From NCBI GenBank assembly GCA_940671915.1, contig CALNVZ010003426.1, positions 34,834,337-34,898,336 on the forward strand: DNA of 64,000 nucleotides, written 5' to 3'. This DNA comes from Paracentrotus lividus. Taxonomy: Eukaryota > Echinodermata > Echinoidea > Camarodonta > Echinidae. Position 1 is the first letter of the stretch. Each line of letters starts with the position of its first letter. Shown here piece by piece: positions 45,234 through 58,566 of the stretch. The notes beneath the pieces were generated by a model that worked only from the letters and a program-made list of their open reading frames with translations, searched no databases and was not told the DNA's origin. A program made the position numbers and the translations under genes.

Positions 45234-45730
45234 AGGGGGTTCATAAAGCTACGCACTTAGTTTTTGACGATTTAGAAGTAATAGAATTTAATATTTCATA
45301 TTACTATTTTTAGACCATCTTTTGCTACATTTTGTGAGGATTAACCTGCTGCAAAAAACATGGAATAAAACGAACAGCAATTACGAAAATCGCGGCAAGA
45401 TCGAAAACCTCTCCTCCGTTGCCGTCAGAAAAGAACGGTTCATAAGTCTACGCACTCACTTTGAAGTTTGATTTAACACTTTTAATTATGTGTTTTCTTC
45501 CAAATTTTCATGATATATTATGAAATAGTTACCACAATTCAATAATTTTTACCTTTTTAGCACCTTGCTTTTATGTTTAGCCTAAAAAGGTGGAATTTGG
45601 AACTTTGAAATGAAACGCTATTTTGCTATGACGGCGCCTGTATTATGCAAGTGCCTATTTTGGCCCCATTCACTTAGCGCGTATTTTGCAGTGCGTAGCT
45701 TTATGAACCGCGTAGCTTTATGAACCCCTA
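45234..45730. mobile_element. MITE with GGTTCATAAAGCTACGC ends
   Basis: GGGGTTCATAAAGCTACGCA at left; the right end carries the inverse twice in tandem (GCGTAGCTTTATGAACC repeated). No clear target duplication. Confidence 0.7.
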
Positions 45731-46585
45731 CCATACCTTAGTTAGGTAGGCCTACACATGAGGTTTGTACACATACAATGTACCGATTAAAAGTTCATGC
45801 TTTGGATACCCTGGGACATGCTTATGTGTGCATGCACAAAGTGTGTAAAGTATGTTCTAAGGTCATTGCTATGACCTACTTCACAGTATACACGTACATG
45901 TATGTTGTGGAATCTGGAAGTCATGCATGGACTATAAAAAAGATAGTACCTGTATAAATTGCTGCTTATTGAGCAATGCAGCGACATTGACTACTGGTAA
46001 ATGAAAAAATAAAACTTTAGAATGTGATTAATTTTAGAACATGAACCTGAAAGTACAGCAGAATTGTGCTTGGCGATGGGTAGGCCTATTTTCACTGTGA
46101 AATAAAAAGAGGCCTACACCAAGCCCTTCAATCATGTTCTTCTCATGAATACATGTAACATGATAGTGTTCAACAGATCAAATAAACATATTACTATTAC
46201 CTGAATGCTAATGGCCAATACATTGCCAATCATCAGTGTAATTGGATACATGTAGGCTTATAAAGTTGGAATAAATTTCCTGCACCATATGTGCATGTTT
46301 TCATGTGTGGTACATGCATAAATTTATGTTGGTCTCGCAACAAGAAGATCTACACTATGAAGGCTTATATGTGCATGTAGAAAACCCCTCTTCTCTTGTT
46401 TCACCTGCACAAGTAGTATTTCTCAAGAATTTCTGAATCTATATAAATTTTAATCATCTCTTAGTTTTGCCTCAACGAAATTCCCTGTGACGGGGTTTTC
46501 CCTTTTCTTAGCAATGTACTAAGATCTCATACACTGTAATGCGTAATATGTGTTAATTTCACTCCTACTTTTTTTAAAACCTTCT

Positions 46586-46890
46586 AGAGTTGAATGGTAT
46601 GGGGGGGGGGGGGCTGTAATGAAACTTAAAATCAATGACAAGTATTAAAAACAGTACTGTTAAATTTTAAGAGTGTTATGGCTGTAGTGTGAAAAGGGTT
46701 AAAATCAGCTTACATTCTGTACTGGTACTCATTTTTTTCCAGAGTTGAAATTTGTTTTATTTATTTATTTATTTATTGCATGAAACTTAAATAAATGACA
46801 AGTTAAACAGTGCTAAATTATTTAGATTATATATTACGGCTGTAGTGTGAACTGGATAAAAGTTGGCTCACATAAACTGTTGGTCACATT
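46586..46890. repeat. Diverged tandem duplication, ~155-bp unit
   Basis: AGAGTTGAA, TGAAACTTAAA, AAATGACAAGT and GGCTGTAGTGTGAA recur in order from 46586 and 46741; the second copy contains a (TTTA)n run. Confidence 0.65.
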
Positions 46891-47460
46891 TAGTTAGGGC
46901 ATATTACATGTTGAATGTTCGGTCTACAGTTCACATCAGGGACGCAGGAAGCATGACCTGTTCTAGGTTAAAAGCACAGTATAGGATGATGTTAAGATGT
47001 CTGTTCAGAGTCCTATTAGAATCACAGGGGAAGTAAAAGTGTGAAATAGGGAAGTTTGATTTTGATCAGAACAAAATGTTGATAAGGGGCACCTTCAATA
47101 AGTAATAAATAAGGGGAAGGGTATTGACTTGTTTATACCAGGAAGCAAAGTTTTCAAAAGGAAGATTGATTGTGACTTTGGCAATTAGCCAATAAGTGCA
47201 TTTTGAGAAATCTCCTTTAAAGGTATGAAATGTTAATTTTGTGATGTAAAGAATGCTACATGTACGCTGGTTTTATTCACTCTGTGCACATATGTATATG
47301 TACAGAGTGACTTCTGGACAAGAAAATATCTCTGACTTTGCTCCCTTGGCACATTTTATACAAGTGTGGAGGAAATTGAAGTTTTCTTTTTTTCCTTTCA
47401 ATATAATTATATTGCAATAGAAATCAGAACAATCATAAAAATAAATGTTTAGATCTCTAT

Positions 47461-47608
47461 GGCCCGAATTCACAAACGTGGTTTAGTTAGTCCATGGTCT
47501 AAATCAGGTGGTTTGTGAATACAAAAATTTAGACCATGGTCTAAATCCGTGGTTTAAACAATTGATTTAGACCATGGACTAACTAAACCACGTTTGTGAA
47601 TTCGGGCC
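47461..47608. mobile_element. 148-bp palindromic MITE, TAT duplication
   Basis: GGCCCGAATTCACAAACGTG at the left end is perfectly inverted at the right; TAT flanks both sides (47458-47460, 47609-47611). The internal arms repeat TAGACCATGGTCTA. Confidence 0.88.
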
Positions 47609-47889
47609 TATGTGTCTCAAAGTCTGCGATCTTATGTCTTTAATAACCGGGCCACCCTCGACAAGACTCACTTCCGCAGGGAACAAAGAAAAAAAGAAAA
47701 GAAGAAGATATTTGCCAACATTTTATGACTGTCTAGATGATGTTTGTAACAACATGGTCTCAACCTGTTACACGTATGCACACCTCTCTCTGTCGGGTCT
47801 GCTATTGATTTTTGTAGAAAATCCTTTCGTCAGATGTAGGGACGAGCAAGTTTTCCAGGCATGCAGGTCTGAAGCAAGCACATTCACTA

Positions 47890-48300
47890 GATAAATTGCC
47901 ATTTGGTCTAAACCTGCTTTGACTAATGCCCTTTTGGTCTCATCCCATTTGGTCTAATTCCATTTCTCTAACAAACAGTTTGTATAATTACCCTTAGGTT
48001 TAATTGCCACTTTGCCTATTTACCATTTCGTCCCGATTCCACTCGGTCTAACACCACTTGGTCAATACCGGTACATAACAAAGTGGTAGTAAACCAAATA
48101 TTCATTTGAACATTAGAAGATAATGTGTTTTAGACCATTTAGTTATTAGACAATTGGCAATTAGACCAAATGATCACTAGACCAAGTAGGCCTATGTATT
48201 AGGACAATGGTAAATTAGACCAAATTGTTCGTAGATCAAATGGGTTTAGCCCAATAGACAAACACATTGGACCAAGTATAGTACATGTACTGTAATAGAT
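47890..48300. repeat. Imperfect inverted repeat of GGTCTAATT units
   Basis: The left half carries repeated TTTGGTCTAATTCC-like phrases, the right half their complements (AATTAGACCAAAT). Probably an old foldback element. Confidence 0.6.
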
Positions 48301-48368
48301 CAAGTGGATATGATGCTCTTGCTACAGCCTTGTTGATTTGTGCAAGGAATCACAGGAGTTTGCAACTA

Positions 48369-48595
48369 CTGTATTGGCTGTTATTTTCTTGCGATTAATT
48401 TTTCGCGCTGAGCGGCCTAAAAAATGTTCACAGGTTCTTGAATTTGCGCTGCATGTTTGTAAGAACGCAATTTAACCCTTCTAATACATATATAAAAGCA
48501 TACTCATATATTCATGGGTTTTTTAATCCGCGCCTGCCGATCCTCATGCAAAATCCGCGAAAATTAATGTACCGCGAATATTTCCACGATTACAG
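48369..48595. mobile_element. 227-bp TA-flanked MITE, copy 1
   Basis: CTGTATTGGCTG to CGATTACAG between TA dinucleotides; internal phrases AATTAATGTACCGCGAATAT and AATTTTTCGCGC. Same family as 50433-50663. Confidence 0.7.
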
Positions 48596-48944
48596 TACTG
48601 AACGACAACGCAGGCTGTGGGACAATAGAAAAGTTTGCAAAACATTGTGACCATGGCATTTTACTGGTCAGTAGGGTGTCTATGTACATTGTAGATGAGA
48701 TAGACTTTACAAACATTTGTGATTGATGCTCCAACAGCTGGTACAGAAAGAGAGGTTTAAACAGGAATGTTTAAAGGGAGTGTAAATTGATTAGTATATC
48801 TCTCTAGATTTGGCATTGGTATCAAAGACATTTATATGACATCCGAACGTTTCCCTGGAATACTTTGTAATGTACAGTGTAGCCCTACATGTACATGTAC
48901 ATGTCTTCTGTAGTGGATCCAGCCATACGTTACACAATTAAAAA

Positions 48945-49045
48945 TATCAGCCCACACCAAAACATAATAGAGCCCCTATTGTGCCCAGAAAATTTGGCTT
49001 GCCTAATTTTATAGAAATTGGAAATCTTGGATCCATGCCTGTGTC
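48945..49045. repeat. Fragment similar to 20505-20595
   Basis: AAACATAATA(A/G)AGCC(T/C)CTATTG and AATCTTGGATYC..GCCTG occur in both places, so this is a dispersed repeat fragment. Confidence 0.45.
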
Positions 49046-50432
49046 TTTATTAATTTTGTGTAAATTATTTCCACGCATTTCATTGCCTTTTTTTAGCAGT
49101 CATGTTCAAATCAACATTATACTGCATTGTTCTCATATTTATAAGTGGACTAGTCTAAATTTTGTTGAGTTTTTTTTTATGGGATGGGGGGGGGGGGTGG
49201 TATGGATGGTTGTCATAGCAACAAGGGTATACTGTGGAGAGTTAAGGTCTTATCGAAGGTTAGCAGAACTTAACATTTAACATTCATTGTCCCTTGTGAC
49301 CTATCTGGTACTTGTGTGATCTTGACCCAGAACTTTTCTTCCCCAAGACCCTGGGAATTTTCATCCAAGTGTAAACAAGTTTTTCGGGTAATCAATAACA
49401 CAAGTGGTACAGTCACACTGAACCAAACATTTAGATGTTGCCTATTGAGACATTAAGCGCCTGGAACTTTTGTAAAATTTGCACAAATAGGCCTACATGT
49501 ATGTATTGACCACTGCCTTCCCAGATGTATCAGCAAAATATACCACAAAACATTTAAATGAATATTTTTTGTTTACATGATGAAACTTCATTCAAGTACA
49601 TTTGCTTAACATACAAATTCAATTTTCATTGAAAATATATATATGCAGTTATAATACTAATTTATCAAATACCACAGACTGAAATTCTCATTGTTATAGA
49701 ACTAGCAATTTTTCTAATATCCTGAAAAATCCAGACTTTTCGTCTGTGTCAATTCTCTTCTTATGGCATGTGAAAAATACCCTGCAGTTTGCCATAAGAT
49801 CACAGACAATAAATAGTAGGATGCAAACTTCAGTTATTTTGATCAGCATACAGTCTGTGAGCCTTGTGTTTTTTTAAGTGTCTTTTAAAATTAAATCCCC
49901 TGAAAGGAATAAGTTGCAATTATTATTGCAATCATGGAGTTATAAAATTGTCATTTTCGCTATGATCATTATTGCAACTTACGAGACAGGATGCCGGTTG
50001 GCCTTGGTGTATATGGGTTTATGTACCTCATTAATGATAGGATAATAAAATATAAGGGTACCATGGCTGTAAGATAGGGTTCATGTTGAGTTTGAAAGCA
50101 TAAAGAATTCAAATCAATTGAATGAATGACCTTCTTTCTGTGCAGGTTAATGACTATCTACAGTGTATGATCCCTCAAGCATACGTGTGTTGTATATTGT
50201 TGAGCAATGGGGCATACTGCATGTAGGTGAATTTGTTGGTTACATTAGGTATCTCAACTAACAAGACTTTTCCGAGAATCCGCCTTTAGTCCAGTTGCAT
50301 CAGTCTCGCTGTCGCAGAGACGTCTCTGAGACATCTTTGTGACTTATGCCTACAATTGTGTCCAAATCAAAGAGCTACTCATACAATGTACGCCTACATG
50401 GCATAACTTGCATCTATAGTACACTGCATGTA

Positions 50433-50663
50433 CTGTAATTGTGGAAATATTCGCGGTACATTAATTTTTGTGGAATTCGCGCAAAGGGCGTAAGGCACGA
50501 ATTTAAAAACACGCGAATATATGAGCATGCTTTCTTATACATGCTTTGAATGGGTTGAATTGCATCGGTACGGAAATGCAGCGGGAAGTTAAGAACCAGC
50601 AAATATGTTTTGAGGCCTCAAAGCGCGAAAAATTAATCTAGCGAAAAATAATAGCGAATTCAG
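50433..50663. mobile_element. 231-bp TA-flanked MITE, copy 2 (opposite orientation)
   Basis: CTGTAATTGTGGAAATATTC to GAATTCAG between TA dinucleotides (50431-50432, 50664-50665); a reverse-complement relative of 48369-48595. Confidence 0.7.
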
Positions 50664-51432
50664 TAGTTCAAATCATAATTTGTTGTGCAGTGTCAAGATG
50701 CCCCAGGTCTGAAATCTATCACCCTCTACTATACTCCATGTATTGACAGTTGCTATCATATAGTGCATTCAATTGAATGATATTCTTTTGTTGAGAACTC
50801 AAATGCATAGCATCAGGTATTGTATATGTGTAGATATAATTTTCATGTCATATTCCAGGGTCCAAAATCCAGTTGGTCCCTTTGTGCCGTGGTTCTGAGG
50901 GGCTATGTAAAGTGTGTGGTAGTACTGGTACATGTAATGTAGGCCTACTTGTAACTTTTTACAGTAGGCTAGGTAGCCCTACATACTGGATCTTCACAGG
51001 TACTGTATTGTGAAGTATTTCAGGCATATCCTCGGATGAGAAGATTCATGATATTCAATCAAACAAAACTTGGTCAAATTTATTTGTCTGATAGTTTGGG
51101 GCCAATGAAATGCTTGGTAACTGTGCTATCCTTCATCCCATGATTCAGAACATGTAGGTGTCATTTTGTCTGTTGACCTTTAAGGACTTTTAGGAAAGGT
51201 CAGAGGTCACTTGTCATGAGCATGACTCATTCTATTTACAGAATGTACCAGTCTGGTATCAATTTGTAGCAGATTCTTTGAATATGAGGAATATTATTAT
51301 ATGTCATTATTCATTAATTTGTTGCTTTTTTACGTATAAATTTTCCACTTTTTTTTGCCCCAAATTGGGAATGAAAATTGAGATAGATACATTTTGTAGG
51401 TCCTGAAAGTTCTAAAGAAATAAGATAAGAAC

Positions 51433-51434
<2 letters not shown>

Positions 51435-51472
<38 letters not shown>
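51435..51472. repeat. GA dinucleotide microsatellite
   Basis: Pure (GA)n followed by GA-rich imperfect sequence and poly-A to about 51600. Confidence 0.95.
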
Positions 51473-51473
<1 letters not shown>

Positions 51474-51602
51474 GAGATTGAGATTAAAAAAAAAAAAAAT
51501 ACCAGGAATTAGGAAGAGTATAGAGGAGATTGTGGATAGCAAGGTGGAAACAAAAAAAGGAAGAGAGAGAGAGATAGTGGGAGGGAAGGAGGGGAAAAGT
51601 TC

Positions 51603-51805
51603 ACGCACAGACCTAGAAATTAAATGATCTTAATAATTACATTTACGTACAACCAGTCTTTCTATCGATTAAATGTGATGCATCTATCATCGAATCTAAA
51701 CGTACACAGACCTAGAAATTAAATGATCCTAATATCATTTAGTTTACAACCTGACTCTCTATTGATTATTTATCTGCATCTTTTATCAAACCTACACGTA
51801 CACAT
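51603..51805. repeat. Tandem duplication, ~99-bp unit
   Basis: ACAGACCTAGAAATTAAATG occurs at 51607 and 51706, followed in both by similar TCTATYGATTA and CATCTNNTATC phrases. Confidence 0.75.
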
Positions 51806-53036
51806 GTCCATGTTCAACTTCATTTACTCCACCTCAGTGGCCTTCACCCATTTGTAAAAACATACAAAATTTACAATGACATTAAAATACGGTATTGTAG
51901 TAACTCGCTAAATGTGTGTTACTTTCATTCACACTTTTCATACAATGTAGGCCTCAACATGCAATGTACACATAGTATGTGACGCATACCCGGATGGTGT
52001 TCGTATTTATATGTTGAAGGTCATATGTAACAAGCATGAAATGGTGTCATTACATGTAGTGGATGAGGACATTAATTTTCGATAGCGATACAGAGTGATC
52101 GCATTTTGTCACAACGAGAGATTATTCAATTGGTTCGGTGATGGGGACTGTGTATGTAGGCAAGCAGGCAGGTCCAAAGTTTGAGCAGTTCCAAAGTCCA
52201 TTCATGTATTGTACTTGTGCGCCAGTGTAGATTGTGTAGGCCTACATGTATGGACATTGTGTACAGAAAAGGGTAGTCCACCCTGACGTTGTTGATAATG
52301 AAATTTGAAGTTTACATGAACATGTATTGCTTAAATAATGGTGTGTTACATAATGATTGTTGTTGCCATTATTATTTGGCTGTACTACCTGAGATAATCT
52401 GGATGGCGGTAATGTCCTCTAATAGCACTGCTACCCATTTCTTATCACCTGGGTTGAGGGTGCCAAGTGTACATTGATGTCTTGAAAAAGGACATTTTGT
52501 AAAGTTGATGAAATTCAAACCGTTTACCTACTTATAGTGATTTGCCATTGGTACATTTTGTTGTCGTAGAAGATTTGAAAAATTAGAGAACAAAGTTAAA
52601 GGAAATTTTAATATCTAACTGATCAGAGACAGACTGTAATTGTTAGGAGCTCTCCAAAGGATAAAATTTTTTATTTTCTCAGAAAATTTTTCAGAAGAAA
52701 AGAACTTGTATTTTTTATATTGTTAGACACATAAAATAGTTTTGTGTAATCGGAATCATGATAAAAGAAATATGGGAATTATCACTTGCCTGTAGAACAA
52801 AAGGCAATTCAATTTGCCAGTAGCTTTCTGCTCTAGAGATTCACTTTAATACAAAATATTTGAGTTGATGACTATGATTGATTGCCTTGAAGCCTTTCAA
52901 ATAAAGCTGAACAGCTTCTGTTTAATCATAGCAATTAATCGTAATTCTTGTTTCATAATTCTTTATGTGAGTGTACAACCTGAAACAAACTGAAATGCCC
53001 CTGTTTAGAAACAGAGAGTTGTTTTTTGTACTTGTA

Positions 53037-53878
53037 AAGGGCCTGTCCCACAGAAGGCGATCGTTGTGGCGACAACCTACATGTAAGCCTGTAAAACCTG
53101 CCAAAATCGTAGGTGACCATAGGTCATATATACGTATCTATGACTCTGTCGACGATAGGCTACAACAACGACTTGCTTCCACACAAACAATAGACTAACA
53201 ATAGCTTGTATTCACGAATACAATAGCCTTGACCTTCGTGCAACTCGCGGCTCGACTTCTCTTGTTGCACCTTAAAATCAACCAAAATATGAACTTGCGC
53301 ACTGTGGCGATCCTTGCGACTGACACAGGCGATTGAGTGTTTTCTACCTGATGGCGGCCTGTCGCCTTTAGGTTCGTGATTGTTCTCTCAGTCGCGCATT
53401 ATAATTTGGGTCGTGAGTGATTTTTGAAAATTTCAAAATTTTGCGGCGACTGTACAGTATCTGAATGGGAGGTCGATCCTGATTTTGGTGAATGTAGGGG
53501 GCGACAAAGGCAGTAGCGGCTTAAATTTCACTGGCCTTTTGGTTCAGCGGTGCGTGCAACGTATGCTGTAGCGTGGCAACCTACAACTGGCCGCCGTCCG
53601 CTCTGCTAAACATGTTCTATCTGGCGACAATCTACGATAGCACCTTGTCGCGACAAGAGAAGACAGGCTACGGTCATTGACATCAACCTACATGTAACTG
53701 ACGCTGGCTATTGTTAAACTTGTTGAAAATCCAACGACGAATTGAATTTTGCTCCCTCTCTTAATAGGAGATTGACGCGATAATTCACGATTTTAAAGGC
53801 GATTGGACCTGCGAATGGTGGCGACAGGTAGTTTGTAGGTTGTCGCCACAACGATCGCCTTCTGTGGGACAGTCCCTT
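53037..53878. mobile_element. 842-bp inverted-repeat element, TA-flanked
   Basis: Termini AAGGGCCTGTCCCACAGAAG and AAGGGACTGTCCCACAGAAG (reverse complement of right), then GGCGATCGTTGTGGCGACAA on both sides; TA at 53035-53036 and 53879-53880. Unusually CpG-rich (GGCGAC-type motifs) for this region. No transposase. Confidence 0.82.
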
Positions 53879-56380
53879 TAGTTGTATAACCACCAAAAAG
53901 TGGACTTTATGAATCTGTTTTGTTATTTGGTCAAATGAACCTGGGCATAATGTTGACAAACATGAACTTTTTGTGACAAGGGTACTGTAAAGCAAATTAA
54001 ATCTGCATGCATTTCACCAAAAAACAATTCTGTTGCATAATTAGAAAATCAATACAGAAAATATTTTTGGGCTTTCAATCTTCTTATTTATTATTCATAC
54101 AAATGGACGTCTACGCTTGAACCGACATAGTTTGTTCAAAAGGGGATTTTCCCCTCCTTATGCTTCACAGCAACTTGTACGTTTAAAAGAGTAACTATGG
54201 ATAAAGAACATCAGTCTACAATGTATCTTTACACAATATGATTGAGCCTGGATTCACCAATGGTTATTAGGTATCATTAGAATAAAAGTATGCATTTTAA
54301 AACATGAGGTATAAAATTTAAAGAATACTTTTTGATGAGTTTACATGAAGTTGAGCATTCATGGGCATGTAATAAGAAATATTTCAGGAACAAAAGTGGT
54401 GCACGGGGTTCCCCTTTGTTTTGAATGTACATTGTAGTGCCTCAAATCATTTCACAGAGCATATTTACATTATCTATTTACATGAAAACAACCTGTCGAC
54501 CGTAAGATTTTGTCATGGTTTATGGAGCATAGAATTAAATTCATGACTTTCTACCATCTAGTTTAATGTTCTCTCTGAACATTTTGTTATGCTCTCAAGT
54601 CATGCTATACAAGTAAACATTTCCTTTTTCGTTTGTTCAATGGCTTCCTCCATGTTTTCTATGGACTCTCTTTGGAAAATTGTTATCGTTGCTTACACGG
54701 AGGAACATATTCAATGACATAGGCATCGTCATGGTTACTTGGTACTCTATGCTGCTTGCGGGGTGAGCGATCAAATGTAAATAGAATTTGAGAGAATGCT
54801 CCAGGAGTAATTCTTTGTCAAGATTTTGAAGCCATGGTTTATTCAGGATCTGCGTTGTCTCTATTTTGTTTGAGTAACTTATCATTTCTGAAATTTCTGA
54901 AATGAAAAGGAGATGCAAATGACAATAACTGTCACCAGTGTTATAGCTAGGGTATTTTTAGTGGTGGTTCAAATATCACCAAAAAGAAGTCGTTCTTGCG
55001 AACGGAGCCTCGTGATTAGCGGCTAGGGTCAAAATGATGAAAAAAAAACTTGTATTACATGTACTGTTGTAAATACCAATTAAATTAACTTTACTTTTCT
55101 TTTTGGACGGCATTTCGATAAAACAATGCAAGACCTCAACACTCGGGACTGCTCAGAGTTAATCCATTTAAATTCCAAATTCTGGTCCCAGACTGGCATA
55201 CATAGCAACACTGATCACCTCTTCACCTTCAATACATGTTGCATGTGCATGTGTGCATATCAATCAAAACAAATTTGGCTAGTTAAGAAAAAAAGAATAT
55301 TTAGTCTTGAGAATATGGACAAATTTAACAATGTAAATATCGAAATAAATTTTGTTTCCTGATTTTTTTCTTTCTAATTAAAAAAAAAAGAAGTTAACTC
55401 TTGGTCATTTCAAGATGTTATTGACAGTTGACCGATTATACACATGCACATCTATGAATATAATGTACAATGTAGTCTTAGAGAGAGAGAGTGAGAGAGG
55501 GCATGCCAAACTGTACATGTATATTGTATGTGTAGTGTTTTTTATTTTTTTTATTTTTTAGTAGAACATGAAATTTATGAATGGGGAAGAAGGAGAGATG
55601 ATGATGGCAAGTTTTGAGACATTGTGGTGGCTCTTTTCAATATTGAATTGAGATTGTATCGAGCTATGAATAATACTGAAAATACTGTAAGTAAAAATCT
55701 TTACATTTTTGCGATATTTGAACAGGTGGAGAAATTGGCGAGGGCTTAATTTAATGGTTTCTCATTACTTATATTAATAGCCTGATTGAAGTTGATATTT
55801 TTGTGTGCATTGACTTGCAAAAATAACACTTAAAAACCATTGGTGAATATTAGGGATATGACATCACGTATCCATGACCCATATTCTTAATAAAAAGTTT
55901 ACAGAGGGGTTCAAAGTGTAAATGTGTGAGAGAAAGTGATGATAAATTCATAAACTGCATGTTGGCCCTTTCAATTATCATGTCAGGATTAAGGGACAAA
56001 GAAGAATCTAGGTTAGGAGAAGCAATTTCCTTTAAAGAAGACACTCATCCCTCTGGGATCCAAGGGTCACAAAGGTCATACAACTTCTTAAAAAGGGGAC
56101 CAATTACAAAATAATTATCTCCCAAAATATAATAAAAAAAAATATTTATAATCTTAAAACATCCATACTGATAGCAATCAATTGCCAATGTGTTGTGATT
56201 AAAATAAAGTTTGTATATATTCAACTTAGATTATGAGCATTTTAATTATTCCAGAATTGATTGACGAAAGAAACATTGAATGATTTGTTGGCCCTTTAAA
56301 CATGTTGGGATTAAGGGACAAGGGATTTGTAATTTGAGGAAAGGTGTCTCTGTTTTAAAGAGGAGCAGTCGCCTCTTTAT

Positions 56381-58566
56381 CAGTGTAGGAAATCCACGCT
56401 AATGCGAGATCCACGATTTTCACGCTAAATCGTGATCAAGATACAGAATCGATCCCTGTTCTACAAAGCCGCCTTGAATGCGAGCTCTATACCCAGCAAC
56501 CCTAGCGAGTAGCCGAAACAAACGATTCTCAACCATCCCCCTCTTCCCTATCCACGTGGATCTTCGCATGCAACCGTGGAGACTGAAAATACGATACTCA
56601 GAAAGTAGAACTTCATACTCGATCGAGCTATCCATGCCGATTGATTTCCCCGTGCCGTTGAATAAATAAATGATATGTTTGATGCATCTTTTTCGAAATA
56701 TTTAACTGAGGCGACATGTAGATGCATTACAGTCGCTATCTGCGAGCTAGCTGCGTGTTATAAACTCAAGATCCAAACCGATTCAGCTAGTATTTTAGAG
56801 GCAGACACTAATGAATCGATATGTTTGCAGATGATTTGGCTGGTTTAAGTCCATTCCTAAATGACTGTTCTACACATATGAAAAAATATTGCAACATAAT
56901 GTTCTATCAAACAATGATTGAAATGCCGTAATAAAGGCCGGTTAATTGCTATTGCTCATACTATAATATGTTTGCGCTTCTAATACGCTTATATACACTG
57001 ACGAGAGAACCATCACAAAATGCTGAAGTCAGCACCGAGCGACAGGTGCAGTATTCGCGCCAATTCCGTCGTGTAAAGTTTTAAGAGGCAGACTGTAATT
57101 AATATCGATGTGTTTTTGCAGAGTGAATTTGCTGGTTTAGTCATTTCCTAAATGACTGTATCTACACATGTATTGAAAATAATTGCAAATATGTTCATCA
57201 ACATGATCTGAAATGCCGTATAAAGGCCGTAATGCTATGCTCATCCCTAAAATGTTGCGCTTTAATCTCGCTATATACACGAGAGAGAAAACCCCACAAT
57301 GCTGAAGTCAGCACCGAGCGGACAGCGGTCAGTATTCGCGCCAATACCGCTCGTGTATATTTAGAGGCAGACATTAATAAATATCGATGGTTCTTGCAGA
57401 GAGAATTAGGCTGGAGAAAATTCATTTTCACTGAATGTATCTACACAGATATGGAAAATAACTGCAACGCTTAAACAATGATCTTAACTACCAGAATATA
57501 CGCCGTATATTTCTGCTCATTTCTAACAAAGTTGAGCGTGTTATCTACGCTTACATTACGTAATGGCTCGAGAGTTTGGGTGAGCGATGGTTACTACTGG
57601 CGGACAGACGGCTGTTTAGTAGTTTAAGAGACTTAAACGTCATTACTGTTCTTGAAGAGTGAATTAGGGTGGTTTTCGTCCATTTTCGCCTGATTGTTTC
57701 TAATTAGTTATGAAAAAATAGCTCCAACCATGGCCCACAAGAAAAAATAACATGAATGATCTAAAATTATAGTATAGAAGCCTTACATTCTATGCTAATT
57801 CTTACAAGAGTTTGTGTTTGTAATCTACGCTTCATGTGAGCGAGGGCAGGTATACATTGTAGTAATGCGCGGGTAGAAATTTACATGTACACTATACAGA
57901 CGTCTTTGTTTAGAGAACGTGATCCTATTTAAATATAACTTTTTGCAAGTAGTAAATGGAAATGAGCTATATGTACATGATGTTCGTGGAGCGGGTCGCA
58001 ATTTTCCCCATTAAAATATCTTGCTCTAGTTATTGCCTAGGCTGATTGTGATTTGTTGGGCCTCCATAAAAAAAAATGTCTTAATCATGTCTTAATCATT
58101 GATGGAGCTACCCTACTAAAAGAAGATGAATATAAATAGGCCTAATATATATATAATATAATGAATGAATAAAGTTGTAATAAAATTGTGTAGGCCTACC
58201 GTGTTGCTCAATATGCTTTTGCAATATGGAAGAAAAAACAACAACAATATTATACAATTTCATAAAATATTCCCGAGAAAAACAACCTTATAGACCCAAT
58301 TATTCTGTGAATTATTATGTGTAAATAAGTACTAAGCATCCTCACGGACTATCCCCGAACTTCATTTTCTCTCTTTGTATGGTTTGATAATATTACAGGC
58401 GTTGGTTGTCGTTATTATCCTGAAAAACGTTAAAACGACTAATATTAGACTAAAAAAATCACTCAACCGTGGCACCTCCTCGGAGGAAGCGGTGCGAGGG
58501 TTACATAACTTTCGGTCAAATTCACGATATACAGTGATCTCGCTTTAGCGTGGATTTCCTACACTG
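56381..58566. mobile_element. 2.2-kb non-autonomous DNA transposon with CAGTG ends and 5-bp duplication
   Basis: Termini CAGTGTAGGAAATCCACGCT at both ends (inverted) with TTTAT at 56376-56380 and 58567-58571. The interior has three to four tandem units of ~280 bp (GAGGCAGAC, ATGACTGT, TGAAATGCCGTA, TGCTGAAGTCAGCACCGAGC). No transposase is recognised. Superfamily unassigned: CAGTG ends occur in hAT elements, but those duplicate 8 bp. Confidence 0.85.
56795..57870. repeat. ~280-bp tandem repeats inside the transposon
   Basis: TGCTGAAGTCAGCACCGAGC recurs at about 57019 and 57300, and GAGGCAGAC at 56800, 57087 and 57364. The second unit differs from the first by many single-base deletions. Confidence 0.75.

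Noticed and set aside
54637..54918. 93-codon minus-strand open frame
   Set aside because: No recognisable domain, no flanking splice pattern, AT-rich codon use like its surroundings.
56420..56635. Overlapping open frames on both strands inside the CAGTG-ended transposon
   Set aside because: Short, unconserved and without transposase motifs; probably chance.
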